Assembly (NCBI GenBank): GCA_963576475.1
Contig: OY754981.1
Location: 29,240,132 to 29,304,131 of the forward strand
Source of the DNA: Molanna angustata
Lineage: Eukaryota; Arthropoda; Insecta; Trichoptera; Molannidae
DNA: 64,000 bases
Direction: 5' to 3'
Of the stretch, positions 33,946 through 44,360 are shown in pieces (the first letter of the stretch is position 1; each line of letters begins with the position of its first letter). A model generated the notes under the pieces. It saw only the letters and a list, made by a program, of their open reading frames with translations. It was not told the DNA's origin and ran no database searches. A program made the position numbers and the translations under genes.

Positions 33946-34069
33946 TAAACTCAATAAATAAAGTAGATGTATAAAAATCAAGATGAAAATAGTTGAAAAT
34001 AGTGCAAAAACTTTGCTTTAAACCACTTATTTGAAAAACTTGAATGTTCTGTCAGTTTTCATGACTATG

Positions 34070-34260
34070 GTACGAGGGCCAGAAGCTTCCTTTTGATGGT
34101 CCATAGACACAGATGGGGCCCATGTTTAAATGTAGCTTTGTTGCAACTAAATGTTAGAATGATCTGCCTCCTCCAATTAAATCAGTGGAACGGTTAAACA
34201 TTTTTAAAAATAAATATCGAGACATGCTTCTGGCATCGCATTCATAGTGTACCTACTGAA
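34070..34260 (+). pseudogene. LINE C-terminal scrap
   Basis: NDLPPPIKSVERLNIFKNKY then RDMLLASHS resembles the WNxLPxxIxxxxxLxxFKxxL ending of Jockey/CR1 LINEs. Upstream codons contain stops. Short and old. Confidence 0.6.
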
Positions 34261-34619
34261 TATTATGACAGTTCTAAATTGTTCTTGTTAAATGTCACTA
34301 ATTGTTGTTACAATGCATTCTGCCTTATTGTAGTATGTATACTAGAGTCTACAATCCGCATTTACCATTCTGCATTCTGTTTCCGGTTGGCTCTCTGATT
34401 GGTTGAGATCTCGTAGTATTAAGTCAAATGAGCAGTGAATTTTTATATTAAATGCAAAAAATTAAAAGATATATAAATTTAATTTATACTAATTTATAAT
34501 TCAATTTATAAAGCAACTCGCTCACGCGAGTCGCTATTATTTTTATAAACAAACTTAAACCTAACCTAAGAATGCAGAAAAGAAGAGCTGGTACTAGACG
34601 TTACTGTATGTATGTATAT

Positions 34620-34890
34620 GTGTGGATGTACATATGTGTGCGTCAATGTGTATATATGAGTTCCATTTAAATTTGTTTTTATTTTTATTTCATTGTGATG
34701 GGATCATGCTGAAATTCAGCTGCAAGGGGCTTGGTCATATTATCTTGGCTTAATACTGTCGATTCATTCAGAGAATTGAATTCTCATGAACGAATCAACA
34801 GTTGGAAAAGTTGTATCTTATATATTTTTTTTGTCAATGAGCTGTTTTTTGTAAATTTTTTGTCTCAATAAATGTATTATTATTATTATC
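34620..34890 (+). mobile_element. LINE 3' UTR with (ATT)n tail
   Basis: GAATTGAATTCTCATGAACG followed by AATCAACAGTTGGAAAAG matches 29522-29560 (AAATTCTCTTGAACGAATTG, ACAGTTGGAA). It ends CTCAATAAATGTATTATTAT. No coding part. Confidence 0.5.
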
Positions 34891-35359
34891 GAGTAAATGT
34901 AGCAGTACTAATTTTTCAAGTATCATTCCTAATCCAGACATGCTTAGTTTAGGTACTCAATAAGTGTTCTAAATAAAAGTAATTGCACTGTTGTTACTAT
35001 TATCATGGACTACCACAAAGCTTCCTTCAAATCCATTAATCTATTCAAATTGAAACTCTAGTCTTGTTAGGAGTTAGCTAGAAATTGTGACATCATTTCT
35101 TTACTATGTTTTAAGTCACCCTCAATATAATTATTAAGCTTTGATTTTACTTTTGATGGTTCAAAGAAACATTATCATGATACCGAAACCCGTCTTTGTA
35201 TTCCTCATTCAAATGGATACAAAAACTAAATAAATGTATCATTAAATATAAAGAAGTGTAAATTCTGTGTTGTAATAAAAGTGTTGATGTTATTGATAAA
35301 AATATAGTGTTTTGTTTGTTTGAACTTGTCTACAATAGTGAAGTTAGCTGCATGACAAA

Positions 35360-35511
35360 ATGAATAGAAACATTTATAATAATAGTATGGAGTACAGAGA
35401 CATGTCTCCACAATGTGGCGGAACTGGTCTGACAAATACTCCACAACTTGGATACTTTGTCCCTTTGAATCCGTGCAGATGTCTCCTTACACCAAATTTT
35501 AATAAAATCAG
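35360..35511 (+). CDS. First coding exon of an unidentified Ser/Pro-rich protein gene
   Basis: The ATG at 35360 is preceded in frame by a TAG (35345-35347), so this is the likely start. Fifty codons follow, MNRNIYNNSMEYRDMSPQCG through LGYFVPLNPCRCLL to FNKI, then a donor ATCAG|GTTGGT (phase 2). The next exon at 36872 restores the frame as NFNKI-R-ESSSPRC. There is no signal peptide or transmembrane segment; three Cys fall in 25 residues. I do not recognise the family. Exon structure with three consistent phases argues for a real gene. A SINE-3 tail lies about 30 bp past the donor, inside intron 1. Confidence 0.55.
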
Positions 35512-35539
35512 GTTGGTATTGCTATGTTTCTTTATTTTG

Positions 35540-35612
35540 TATTGCTTCTCGGGCAACTAACAGGTACTATTAATATAACATGGACTTAATAATGAGTTAC
35601 CACATTTTGGAT
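35540..35612 (-). mobile_element. SINE-3 tail fragment in intron 1
   Basis: TTCTCGGGCAACTAACAGGT and TACTATTAATATAAC match 42885-42920 closely, and ACCACATTTTGGATACT matches GCCACATTCTGGAGACT there. Confidence 0.6.
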
Positions 35613-35639
35613 ACTAAAAATTCCAGCAAATTTTCGGCA

Positions 35640-35830
35640 TCTCATATAGATCGCTGAATACTCTGTGTAGGACTCCTTTATTAATACAGCAACCCGACTG
35701 TGGAACGATCTTCCGAATTCTGTGTTTCCACCTTCGTACAACCCGGGTCTTTTTAAAATCCGTATTAATAAACTCTTTTCTAGATTGCAAACCCCTCCCA
35801 ACGCTACGTAGTGCGCTTCTTCGGAAGAGT
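35640..35830 (+). pseudogene. LINE C-terminal fragment (Jockey-like) in intron 1
   Basis: The + frame reads FINTATRLWNDLPNSVFPPS then YNPGLFKIRINKLFSRLQ. This is the terminal TxRLWNxLPxxVFPxxYxxxxFKxxxxxxL signature of insect Jockey-type LINEs. Only about 45 codons survive. The longer minus-strand frame over the same bases is a shadow. Confidence 0.8.
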
Positions 35831-36235
35831 AAAATGGACCCAAATCCTAATAGCTGGTGTCCCCTACGTAGACATGTTAAAAAAATATATAAAAAAAAAG
35901 GATTCGATTTGACAAAATTACCAAATACATATGTGACAATGTCGCTAAAATCATCATCCATCGAAAACATCTTGTATTTTAGTACTAAACCACTCGTAAG
36001 GTTCCTCGCTATCAACCTTACTTTTTGACAGTTAGAGACTGGGTCGTGGCCTATGGCGTAAATGCGCCGGACACAGTTTGCAAATGTTAGTTTATACCAA
36101 CACGCATGCGCTTAGTATTTAGATATGTCTCTGCAATGCAATTAAGTTATGAAATCATGTGATCTTCTAACTTAAGTGAGCGACTTTGCAATGAAAATAT
36201 GGTTTGTATTTAGAATTCAGTATTTAAGTAGGACT

Positions 36236-36345
36236 CTGCATTCAGGCCTAGGACTGTGTCTCCACCTGGATCGAACCTGGGACCATCCACTCAGGAGTCT
36301 GATATCTAACCAATTGAGCCACGAAGTCTGACAATTTAAATTATA
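36236..36345 (-). mobile_element. SINE-3 head (tRNA-like)
   Basis: The minus strand reads GTCAGACTTCGTGGCTCAAT, TGGTTAGATATCAGACTCCT and the B box CAGGTTCGATCCAGGTGGAG. A box (TGGCTCAATTGG) and B box are good, but the acceptor ends do not pair, so it is a SINE rather than a tRNA gene. Other copies: 42880, 45110. Confidence 0.7.
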
Positions 36346-36871
36346 TTGTCTTTATACAATTTAAATAAATTAATATGGTATGTTTGGTATTTATATCTTA
36401 TTGTATGATAATTAATATGACATTAAAATGACAATTTTAAAGTAAAAGGAGTGGATTGAACATATAACTCTCCACTACATAAGTGACTAAACTTATTTTC
36501 ATCTTTAATGGTTGGCAATCCCTGAATGCATATACTTTCATGGTTATGTTGGTACAATTGTCAGTCAATCAAATAAAATGAATTATGTTGCCACATTGCC
36601 ATAATATCATATTTAAAACCAAATAAGATATTGTAAAAGAATACAATATGAGTTTTATTTGATAGAATGAAACATCTCTTCTATAATTATTTTAAACGAA
36701 ACATATTTATTTTTTTAATAATATGTGCAGATATTTATCAGAAACAACAACTATTTCAAAAATTATAAGACAAAAATATTCCTAGTTATAGAGTAGGTAC
36801 ACTGTATATTGCACCGAGTTATTTATATCATTAAGTGCTCGTATCAAAAAATGTTTGTTTTATTCTTTCAG

Positions 36872-37034
36872 GGAGAGTTCTTCCCCTCGTTGTCGACGAT
36901 CAATGAGCAGAGGAGGATCTGTGACACCAATCCCAAACTCGCAAAGATCTTCACTATCTCCGGAGAGTATACCCGTCGCACTTAATCACACCATCGAAGT
37001 TTATACACAGCCTGTCGTTGAAGATGACGATGAT
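36872..37034 (+). CDS. Second exon of the Ser/Pro-rich protein gene
   Basis: Acceptor TTTTATTCTTTCAG at 36858-36871 and donor GATGAT|GTAAGT at 37034/37035 are both strong. The exon supplies 54 codons: ESSSPRCRRSMSRGGSVTPI, then PNSQRSSLSPESIPV, and TQPVVEDDDD at the end. It is rich in Ser, Arg and Pro with several SP/TP sites (SSP, TPIP, LSPES), as in phosphoregulated adaptor or nuclear proteins, and ends in an acidic run. Entry phase 2 matches exon 1 and exit is phase 0. The protein family is not recognised. Confidence 0.65.
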
Positions 37035-37266
37035 GTAAGTCATATTTTATCATTATTATTACATTAGTTTATTGATATAGTTTGGATGCGTAATATGTTA
37101 CTTGTTTTATCTTAATTATTTGAAAATTTACTAAAGTCATATTATTTTTATTATTATATTAACATAGTCATAAAATAATAATAGGTATAATAAAATTAAA
37201 ATTGTGTTTTTAAGCAACCCTTATTTACGTCTTATAATTTTGAATCTGAATGGCTTCTTCTTCCAG

Positions 37267-37297
37267 TCAAACATAAAAAATATCTGTCTGGAAAAGG
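37267..37297 (+). CDS. Candidate 31-bp third exon
   Basis: CTTCTTCTTCCAG (acceptor) and GGAAAAGG|GTAAGA (strong donor) bracket 31 bases. In phase 0 from exon 2 they give SNIKNICLEKG and exit in phase 1. It is short but all splice features fit. No further exon is clear: after a TTTTTTTTAG near 38451 the frame meets a stop after about 10 codons, which could be a last exon or chance. Confidence 0.4.
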
Positions 37298-38703
37298 GTA
37301 AGAACCATAATATATTATTTTATTTAATGATTAACAAGTGTCACTATTAAATGTGTATGTTTTTGTATATTTACTTCTTTGCTGCTGAAGAAAATAATCT
37401 ACAATATTTTCTTATATGCAATAATTGAAATATTCAAGCATTAAGTCACTCCATTGGAATATATGGAAATTAAAAATGTAGTATTTGGGGAGTTATTTAA
37501 TATTAAATAGCTATAAAAATAATATTTTTCAATTATGTATGTTTACTGACTATTTTTAATACTTTTTTCATGTTGCTGATAATGTGTTTGGTATCAGTAT
37601 AATAATACTTGTAATGTCTGTTGCCCCATGTATTTGTTATATTTGTCATCACTTGACCATTTGGTTCAATGAATAAGATTCTGGAAAGACAGAAAAACAC
37701 TGATTATATAATATAATACACACATGAAAATTCATAAGCAATGAAGATTTTTGTTGATTACTGTGCAACGCCATCTATGGAGATACTTGTAAAACATTAT
37801 GGTTTGTTTCAAAAATTATGGTGTAAATCAAGATGCAAAGAGAACCTTCATAAAACAGTGAATGTTTTTACCGACATTTTACCAATATCAGCATAATATT
37901 TTACAAATTTTAAAACAAATTTGTACCAAAATAAAACTAAATTTTCTATATTATTTAATTTATGAAATCTTTGGAGGTTATGGATGATTACACATGATTG
38001 AAAATGTTTGTTCTATATTCTATATGAACATTACATTTACTTGTACATTTATAAACATGAATTTTAATAATAATGCAATTCCTCTGTTACTATTGAAAAT
38101 AAGCAAATTAACTAGAATTATTTTACTTAATGATATTAGATAAGTATATTTGTACAGCTGATGAATATGCTTCTATATAGGTATGCTTATTTTTTTTATT
38201 ACCAATGACGCATTTAGTATCAAATGATTTATAGAAATATTAAAATGAATACCACCATTAAGTATGGAAAAAAAAATCTTTTCAACTTCAATACCTAATG
38301 AATATAAGTTGCAAAAAATTAGAATTGATAATAAGTTAACTTCAATTGTTTTCATTTATTGATTGAGACAATTGAATGTAATGTTTCATTGTTTCGTATT
38401 ATTGGGTAGGGAAAATTTATGTGAATTTTCCAAAATATATATATATATATTTTTTTTAGTTATTCGCTCAAGTATATTTAGAAAAAATTGACACCAACTC
38501 ATCATTTGTATATTTGTTCCAAAACTATTGCATTACTGAGACAATATAACTGTAAGAAGTTATTCATCTGTATAATATGAAAAGAGGAAGTTCTTTACAA
38601 TATACAGATGTCATGGATGTAGAATTTCTCTAGAAAGTTCTCTGGGATATATAAATGATGCAACGGACATGATATATGTATTTGCAGTTTAATTATTTGT
38701 TAC
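37298..38703. other. AT-rich interval between convergent genes
   Basis: No exon of either gene could be identified. In particular, the minus strand shows no C-terminal thioredoxin exon continuing the 38704-39032 exon. Confidence 0.45.
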
Positions 38704-39032
38704 CTTGGAATATATCCACCATCTGGAGAGTATTCTTCTCCTTCAACATCACATTCTCCCATACAATTGTACATTGCAAAATTCTTGCTCAAATTCAGTA
38801 GACTTTTGCTATTTTGGAACTTTTTGGAAAGTTTTATGCATGCAGGACACCAAGATTCGTGCATAACTAGCATCAGTGGCTTGTGGTTTTCTTCAGCATC
38901 ACGCAATGCTTCTTCGAAGGATCCACACCATTTGTATGCATCGCCGAACCCATGGCCTAAACCATCCGATGTTACGAAGGCGACCAGTAAACATAACAGC
39001 AGCGATGTTGTAATTATCAATTTTTGAACCAT
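38704..39032 (-). CDS. TXNDC12/AGR-like ER thioredoxin, N-terminal exon A (CPAC)
   Basis: The minus-strand ATG at 39032-39030 opens 109 codons plus two bases, ending at a donor CCAAG|GTAACA. Residues 1-22 form a signal peptide (LIITTSLLLCLLVAFVTSDG). GLGHGFGDAYKW and PLMLVMHESWCPACIKLSKK follow, with the redox motif WCPAC at about residue 62, and the exon ends YSPDGGYIPR. This matches the TXNDC12 (ERp18/19) and anterior-gradient family (GLGxGFGD, WCGAC, FSPDGGYIPR), which folds disulphide-bonded proteins in the ER. The C-terminal half (beta-alpha-beta end and ER-retention signal) should lie in a later exon at lower coordinates, not found in this window. A paralogous exon lies 1.2 kb upstream. 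Confidence 0.85.
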
Positions 39033-39969
39033 CGTAGCTTCGTTTCTTTACTCACTACACTTATAATTTGTATTTTCAATTTCTCACTTTTTCAGAAGAA
39101 ATGTGCGCTACTTTGTTGGCGCTACTTATTTGACGGTTGAAGTTTTCGCTGTTTCCGTCGTCTTTATATGGTCTCGGTAGGTCTTAGGTAAATATTTATT
39201 TGTGACAGACAGTGAATTGATTAGATTTAGCATTGAGCAGGTGTTTTTATATTGACACGTCCGTAAAGTAATGGAACATAAAATTTTCTTGATACATTAA
39301 AATATATTATCAGATAAATAAATCTTTTTATTGTATCACGTTAATTTTCTTTGAATAAATATAGTAAGTATACATATTTGAAATATGCATTTGTATTCTT
39401 TTCTATTTTGTAACGTGTCTTAGTAGTTTTCATAACTATTATTATTTCTCAACAGAAACTTCCATTTTATCAACTGTTACTTTTTTGTATCATTTATCTC
39501 TGTCCCTCCATCTTTTTATTATCTTTTGTTTTATATTTTTCTATAAATATAAATATTTTATTCACATAAATTAGTATTTGTCATAAACACAATTTACCTT
39601 ACCAAATGGATATGCTCGGTTGGAAGATATTGTCATATGGCAATAAGCTTGCCATTGTGCATTTATTTTGAAATGTGTGCAATATGTTTAAAATAAATTA
39701 ATATTCGCTTCAAAACCGCTTTAGAACTTGAGGTTAAAGCAAAATGAATTGTTAAAAAGATACAACTACTCACAGGCGGGATTGGCAAAAGTTTAAGCTG
39801 AACCCACGGAAACATTGTTTGTTCAAAAGAGTTGTTAAGGAGTACAATGGTTAACCTCCGGAACTGGTTGACTCACCGCACGTAAATTCCTTTAAGAACT
39901 TGCATGACTCTCTCTATGGCAGGAATGAGTTGTTGGTGATGTTTTTTGTCCTGTCAGTGGGTGCGATAT
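39033..39969. other. Interval between the two thioredoxin exons
   Basis: It contains the upstream region of exon A and a LINE tail at about 39615-39690 (GGTTGGAAGATATTGTCATA, GGCAATAAGCTTGCCATTGT). I found no exon encoding a thioredoxin C-terminus on the minus strand here. Confidence 0.5.
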
Positions 39970-40151
39970 ATTTTTTTTTTTGAAAAAAATGAATATGTCT
40001 TTGTCAAACAAGTACATATACATCTTCCTACATTCCCTAGAATAAGCATAACTGCTTGTGCTATAGGTGAACGAAATCGGTCGAGGCAGGATTCAAACTC
40101 GCCACCACTGGATTACTAACCCAATGCGCTAACCGCTCTGCCATCGACCCA
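39970..40151 (-). mobile_element. SINE-1 copy in the intron of exon B
   Basis: On the minus strand: GGGTCGATGGCAGAGCGGTT, AGCGCATTGGGTTAGTAATC, then the B box region GAGTTTGAATCCTGCCTCGA and tail to ATGTATATGTACTTGTTTGA and poly(A). It lies about 90 bases past the exon B donor. Confidence 0.85.
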
Positions 40152-40242
40152 TTTTATAAATACAGTGTTAAGATCAGACATGTTATCTTGGCTGCCTGTC
40201 TGACAATAATAAACAATAATAACATTCAAAGTAAATTTTTAC

Positions 40243-40607
40243 CTGGGAATGTAGATGCCGTCCGGTGAAAATTTATAAATGTCAGATTCTAGGTCTTTGT
40301 TTGTTACGGTAACCATCACAAAGTAAGGGCTCAGTTTGTGGATATGATTGTCATTTGCGAACTTGCCACCGAGCTCATTGCAGCGAAGGCACCACAGCTC
40401 ATGCACAATCACCATTCCCGGCATTCCAGTTCTGTTTGAAAATTCAAGAGCGTCCTTCAACGTTGGCTGCCAGTTGTAATTTCCAAAGACATTTTCGCCC
40501 ATGTAGTTATCTGCGTTGTCATTATACTCCTCTTGTCTTTGACATTCTGTCATAACTATTGCAAAACTTAATGCAATCCACATATTTTTCATTGAAATTA
40601 AATCCAT
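40243..40607 (-). CDS. TXNDC12/AGR-like ER thioredoxin, N-terminal exon B (CLRC)
   Basis: The minus-strand ATG at 40607-40605 opens 121 codons plus two bases to a donor CCCAG|GTAAAA. MKNMWIALSFAIVMTEC is a signal peptide (an inner ATG at residue 6 could also be used). Then NVFGNYNWQPTLKDALEF, MVIVHELWCLRCNELGGKFA and KFSPDGIYIPR follow. The redox motif is WCLRC instead of WCPAC. The exon ends at exactly the same residue and phase 2 as exon A, so either could be spliced to a common next exon. Sequence identity between the two is modest, so the duplication is old. The C-terminal exon is not seen. Confidence 0.8.
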
Positions 40608-40610
40608 CAA

Positions 40611-41267
40611 AGTTTTTAACTTTTATCAATTTTTTTGCATATATATATTTCTTTAATTTTTTGTCATTGGTATTTGGACCCCTTCTAATCTTATTAGTTG
40701 TTTTTACAAGTCTAATTTTTGCTGTTTATAGTTCACCAGCACACTTTCAATTGATAAATATAAGTCCATTTTATTCTAGTACATTGATACCTACATTGTA
40801 GATATTTTTATGTACATTTTAAATTATTGTCTGATTGCTGTTTTATATTTTATTGTTATTTTTCTGTTTTTATTATCTAAAAAACAATTAATACGGATGA
40901 ATTTTACAACTAATTTCTTTTGTTTTAATGGAAATATCATTTTCTACATGAATGTGTCGTGATTTATATTAATTAATATCAGCTTTAGATTGAAAGAAAT
41001 ATTTACGTTATTATTTTACCATCTCCTGTTACACATAGATGACTTTACAATAATTTACTGTAAACTTAGAATAGTTTATTTGAAGTTCTCAAGAAATAGA
41101 TATGTGCTATGAAATATTGATTTAACATTTTAGATACTTTCTTAATATTTTAGACGTCTCAAATTCCTGGTTGAAAATTGTGACACCTGAAATCAAACCC
41201 GATCCACTGACTATATTGACTATGCGATGCACCAAAAAATGCACGTTTTATAATTTATTTTTTAAAT
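40611..41267. other. AT-rich stretch upstream of exon B
   Basis: No gene or repeat landmark. It presumably includes the promoter of exon B, but no TATA-box or initiator stands out. Confidence 0.4.
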
Positions 41268-41905
41268 ATCCCTCACGGGGTAGGCTGAGAAGACCGAACG
41301 CCACATTTTTCACCACTTTGTCTACATTCATACATTGTTTTATGTATATTGTCTGTTGTTTATATTTCCACTTTTCAGAATATCCTTTACATGGTTGTGC
41401 CATCCTTTTCTTGGGCGACACCGACCTCTTATTCCATTCCTGTCAGGCGATCCTCATTCATTCTTTCCAAGTGGTCAAACCATCTCAATGTATTTACTTT
41501 CATTCTATTAATAACATCTTTCTTCATTGTACATTCTTTCCTTGTGACGTCGTTTCATACCCTGTCATACATAGTTCTTTTACAAATATGTCTTTCATGC
41601 GCCTTCCAGAATTTACTTGCATAGGTCAAGGTTGGCGCTACGATTCCATTATGAATGGCAACTTTGGCATCCTTTGATATCTTGCGATCTTTCATAACTG
41701 GTCTAAGTGCTCCATTCACTCTGTTTCCTGACATAACTTCTTTCGATATCCCTATCAGTCTGTCCTACTCGTTGACTTGCTCGAGATAGTAATTCTCTAT
41801 TTTTATTTGACACCCTGTTCTGCTTTCATTCTTTTCAAAGACCAGCATTATTATCCCGATATGTCGTTTAGAAATGTTGTCTTTATTAATGGGCTCTAAG
41901 TTTTG
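41268..41905 (-). pseudogene. Decayed copy of the 10-kb LINE family
   Basis: On the minus strand the order is that of the LINE at 10082-11235: the GNRVNGALRPVM region (near 41690-41740), HNGIVAPTLTYASKFW (41600-41640), the RxRxDVTRKECTMKKDVI block, RWFDHLERM (41465-41485) and GVAQEKDGTTM near 41400, ending with VRSSQPTP near 41290. Several frameshifts and stops. Plus-strand frames here are antisense shadows. Confidence 0.75.
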
Positions 41906-42700
41906 TATCTGTCCTGTCTATGATTTTTTGGAAAACATCCAATTGATTCATTATTTATGTCATCTCATAAAACTTTATGCATGGTCAAGTTTTCATATAA
42001 TTCTATGTCACTTGATTTTATGTTTCAAGCTTGCTTGCTAATGTTGACACCATTGATCACATATTATGTTGGTATGGTAATTTGAATGAAAGGTTTGAAT
42101 ATGGGTGCAGCATCTATCATCATGTATAATAGAGAAAATTCCTCTAAATCAGTCGACTGAGAATATTGCATCGAGTATAATTGGGTTTAAATAATTTCTC
42201 GACTGTAAATTCTTGATGGACTTTCAATATTAATAATATTATTAATTACTTAAAATAACTAATAAAACTCAAATTTTAGCTTTTGTAGATCTATGACTAT
42301 TCAGTAAACGCTCTTTGAGTTAAACTAAATGTGTCCGTGGTCAAATGTATTTAAGTGGAAGTAAGTTAAAAATTTAGGTTTTTTTTTTACATATTTTAAG
42401 TAATTAATATTATTTGTTGTAAGTACCTACATTTTTTTAATGGAAAGCTAATTTGACATTTCGAATGTTTGTCAATTATCGAATGTTTGTCAATTATCTA
42501 AAATCAATTTTATATCTCATTTCACTGATATAGATACATAATTGTAAAACTATATCTATCTGTCTATTTTTTTGTATTTTGTATCATAAAAATATCATTA
42601 GTTTTCACTGCGGAGATTTTCGGAAAATGTATGAATAATAGTAGGTAATATTACCATTTTACAGTGCACCTAGATTTTTCAGTTTGTTTATAATTGATAC
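41906..42700. other. AT-rich stretch, nothing recognised
   Basis: A short direct duplication TTTCGAATGTTTGTCAATTA / TCGAATGTTTGTCAATTATC at 42457-42498 is the only structure. Confidence 0.4.
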
Positions 42701-42719
42701 AATTCGTAAGACAATTACA

Positions 42720-42838
42720 CAATTCGTAACCCACAATGTGGGGTAACCAGCGACAGGTGTGGGGGTGTATTATAAAAGGAACCACGACCCACGCCCACAC
42801 ACTGGTCTCATTTCACCTCAAAAGGCAACATGAGCGGT
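42720..42838 (+). promoter_or_regulatory. Candidate TATA-box core promoter
   Basis: GTGTATTATAAAAGGAACCA has a consensus TATAAAAGG at 42772-42780. About 28 bases downstream lies CACTGGTCTCATTTCACC, compatible with a start site, then CAACATGAGCGG. The ATG frame stops after eight codons (MSGDHHF), so if real the first exon must splice early (AGCG|GTGACC) or the gene is dead. GTGGGGTAACCAGCGACAGG upstream is GC-rich. It could alternatively be an LTR fragment. Confidence 0.4.
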
Positions 42839-42879
42839 GACCATCATTTTTGAACTTTTTGAGATTTTATTTTTTATTT

Positions 42880-43082
42880 TATATTACTTCTCGGGCAACT
42901 AACAGGTACTATGTTAAATATTAATTTACCACGCGCCAAATAACAAGTTGCCACATTCTGGAGACTTACGATATTAATCGTCTTACAGAAAACACAATTA
43001 AAAACCACCGGAAATCGAACCCGGGACCTTTGGATCAGCAGTCAGATGCCTAACCAAATGAGCCACGAAAGCCGACGAGATG
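42880..43082 (-). mobile_element. SINE-3 copy, full length
   Basis: Minus strand: GTCGGCTTTCGTGGCTCATT, TGGTTAGGCATCTGACTGCT, GGTCCCGGGTTCGATTTCCG, then a body and a tail AGTACCTGTTAGTTGCCCGA ending T/A-rich. Good A and B boxes; not a functional tRNA. It lies about 40 bp past the TATA-box candidate. Confidence 0.75.
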
Positions 43083-44130
43083 TTAATTTTCCTGTTTTAT
43101 TTACGATTACTCGAGTCTTTTTGAGTCGAAGCACTATTCTAAGCCGGTGACTCGCAGCAATGATTCAAATGAATGATGTGGCGCGTATCTCGTTTAATTG
43201 ATCAAAAAGTAATATTCCAATTTTTAGAGTATTTCCATAACAAAAATTTTGCTGACGAAATTCAAAATTAAAGAAATCTTTTGAATAGTTGGCAATACTT
43301 TTAATCTTTGCCATCGAAAATCCCGCGTTTTTTCATCTACTTCCGCTTTTCTGCCTCACTTCCGCGCGCGCATTTTAACAGTGCCCCGTCGTGTCAAATT
43401 TTAACTGTCGATCGTTTAGTATTATTTGAAACTTCGACTGTTGCGCCTATATTACGGTTCGATTCATAGATAAATCACAGAAAATGGCGGATAGATATTT
43501 AACGGTACCTACTTTATTAATTAGTGATATCGTGAATGAATCAAAAATATCATGAAAACGCCCCCTTTCCGTCAATTTTTCAACCAATCATTCTGTTTGC
43601 ATTCGACTTCATACTTCCGTGATTTGTGCTATAATTAAATATTTTCATTGATTTTAATATTAAACTATATTTATTTTCGTATATTTTGTGATAATACTTG
43701 AAACGTAAAAAATCTGCATTAAAAATATGTGTCTTTATTAGTTTGTGCTTATATAATAAATAGTTCTATATATTTAAGTACCTAAATTAATCTTAACAAT
43801 TGAGTGATTAATGCATTATAATGAAAACGTAAAATTAAGTATGTTTGAATGACCACAAATAAATTATAAATTCAACATTTTGACAAATAATAAAATCAAT
43901 TTAAAGTCCTTGTGTGCCTTGGCCAGACGGATGTACACGAAAAATATTATATACCACCAATCTGTGATAAATTATATTTCTTCGTGAAGAAAAGGTAAAA
44001 AAAAATACCTTTAAAGAAAGGGAGTTTTGTTTTTAAATAACAAGAATAGTAATAAAAATATTAAAACAGTAAAAAAACTCATATTATCTTTCGATTAAAG
44101 TAAAAATATACTTCATAGTTTTTTTTATAA
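43083..44130. other. AT-rich stretch, nothing recognised
   Basis: At 43320-43460 CCGCGTTTTTTCATCTACTT, TTCCGCGCGCGCATTTTAAC and GTGCCCCGTCGTGTCAAATT form a GC-richer patch that could be a promoter or 5' UTR; no coding exon follows. A start AAAATGGCGG at 43482 has a good context but its frame closes after ten codons. Confidence 0.35.
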
Positions 44131-44192
44131 TAATAATGAACACTTCCTTGCACCCTGCGCAAGTGGCGATATATTACCGTATGACAATTTTT
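44131..44192 (-). mobile_element. SINE-2 3' tail only
   Basis: AATAATGAACACTTCCTTGC, ACCCTGCGCAAGTGGCGATA and TATTACCGTATGACAATTTT is the complement of the SINE-2 terminus. Confidence 0.7.
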
Positions 44193-44204
44193 TTTTAAAT
44201 CTAC

Positions 44205-44360
44205 TATTTAGCCTACTATAGCCTCTTGAAATGCCAAATTTTTTTTTTTAAGTATAGTTTTAGCCGAGAAGGGGGGCGATTTGCAAGTAAATCAACGAAG
44301 CAAAAAGACACAAATTTGCGCTCTGCGCAACCGGAGGATCGTTCAAGATGTTTGGCAAAA
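44205..44360 (+). repeat. Interspersed repeat X copy
   Basis: CTACTATTTAGCCTACTATA, GGGCGATTTGCAAGTAAATC and ACGAAGCAAAAAGACACAAA match 2452-2850, here contiguous. The unit's identity is unknown. Confidence 0.5.

Noticed and set aside
35614..36015. 133-residue minus-strand frame
   Set aside because: The opposite strand carries a clear LINE C-terminal signature (ATRLWNDLPNSVFPPSYNPG), so the minus frame is a shadow.
36260..36335. Functional tRNA gene on the minus strand
   Set aside because: A and B boxes are good but the acceptor stem does not pair and related copies with the same tail exist.
38450..38500. Last exon of the Ser/Pro-rich gene after TTTTTTTTAG
   Set aside because: The frame closes after about ten codons with no conservation evidence; left as a possibility only.
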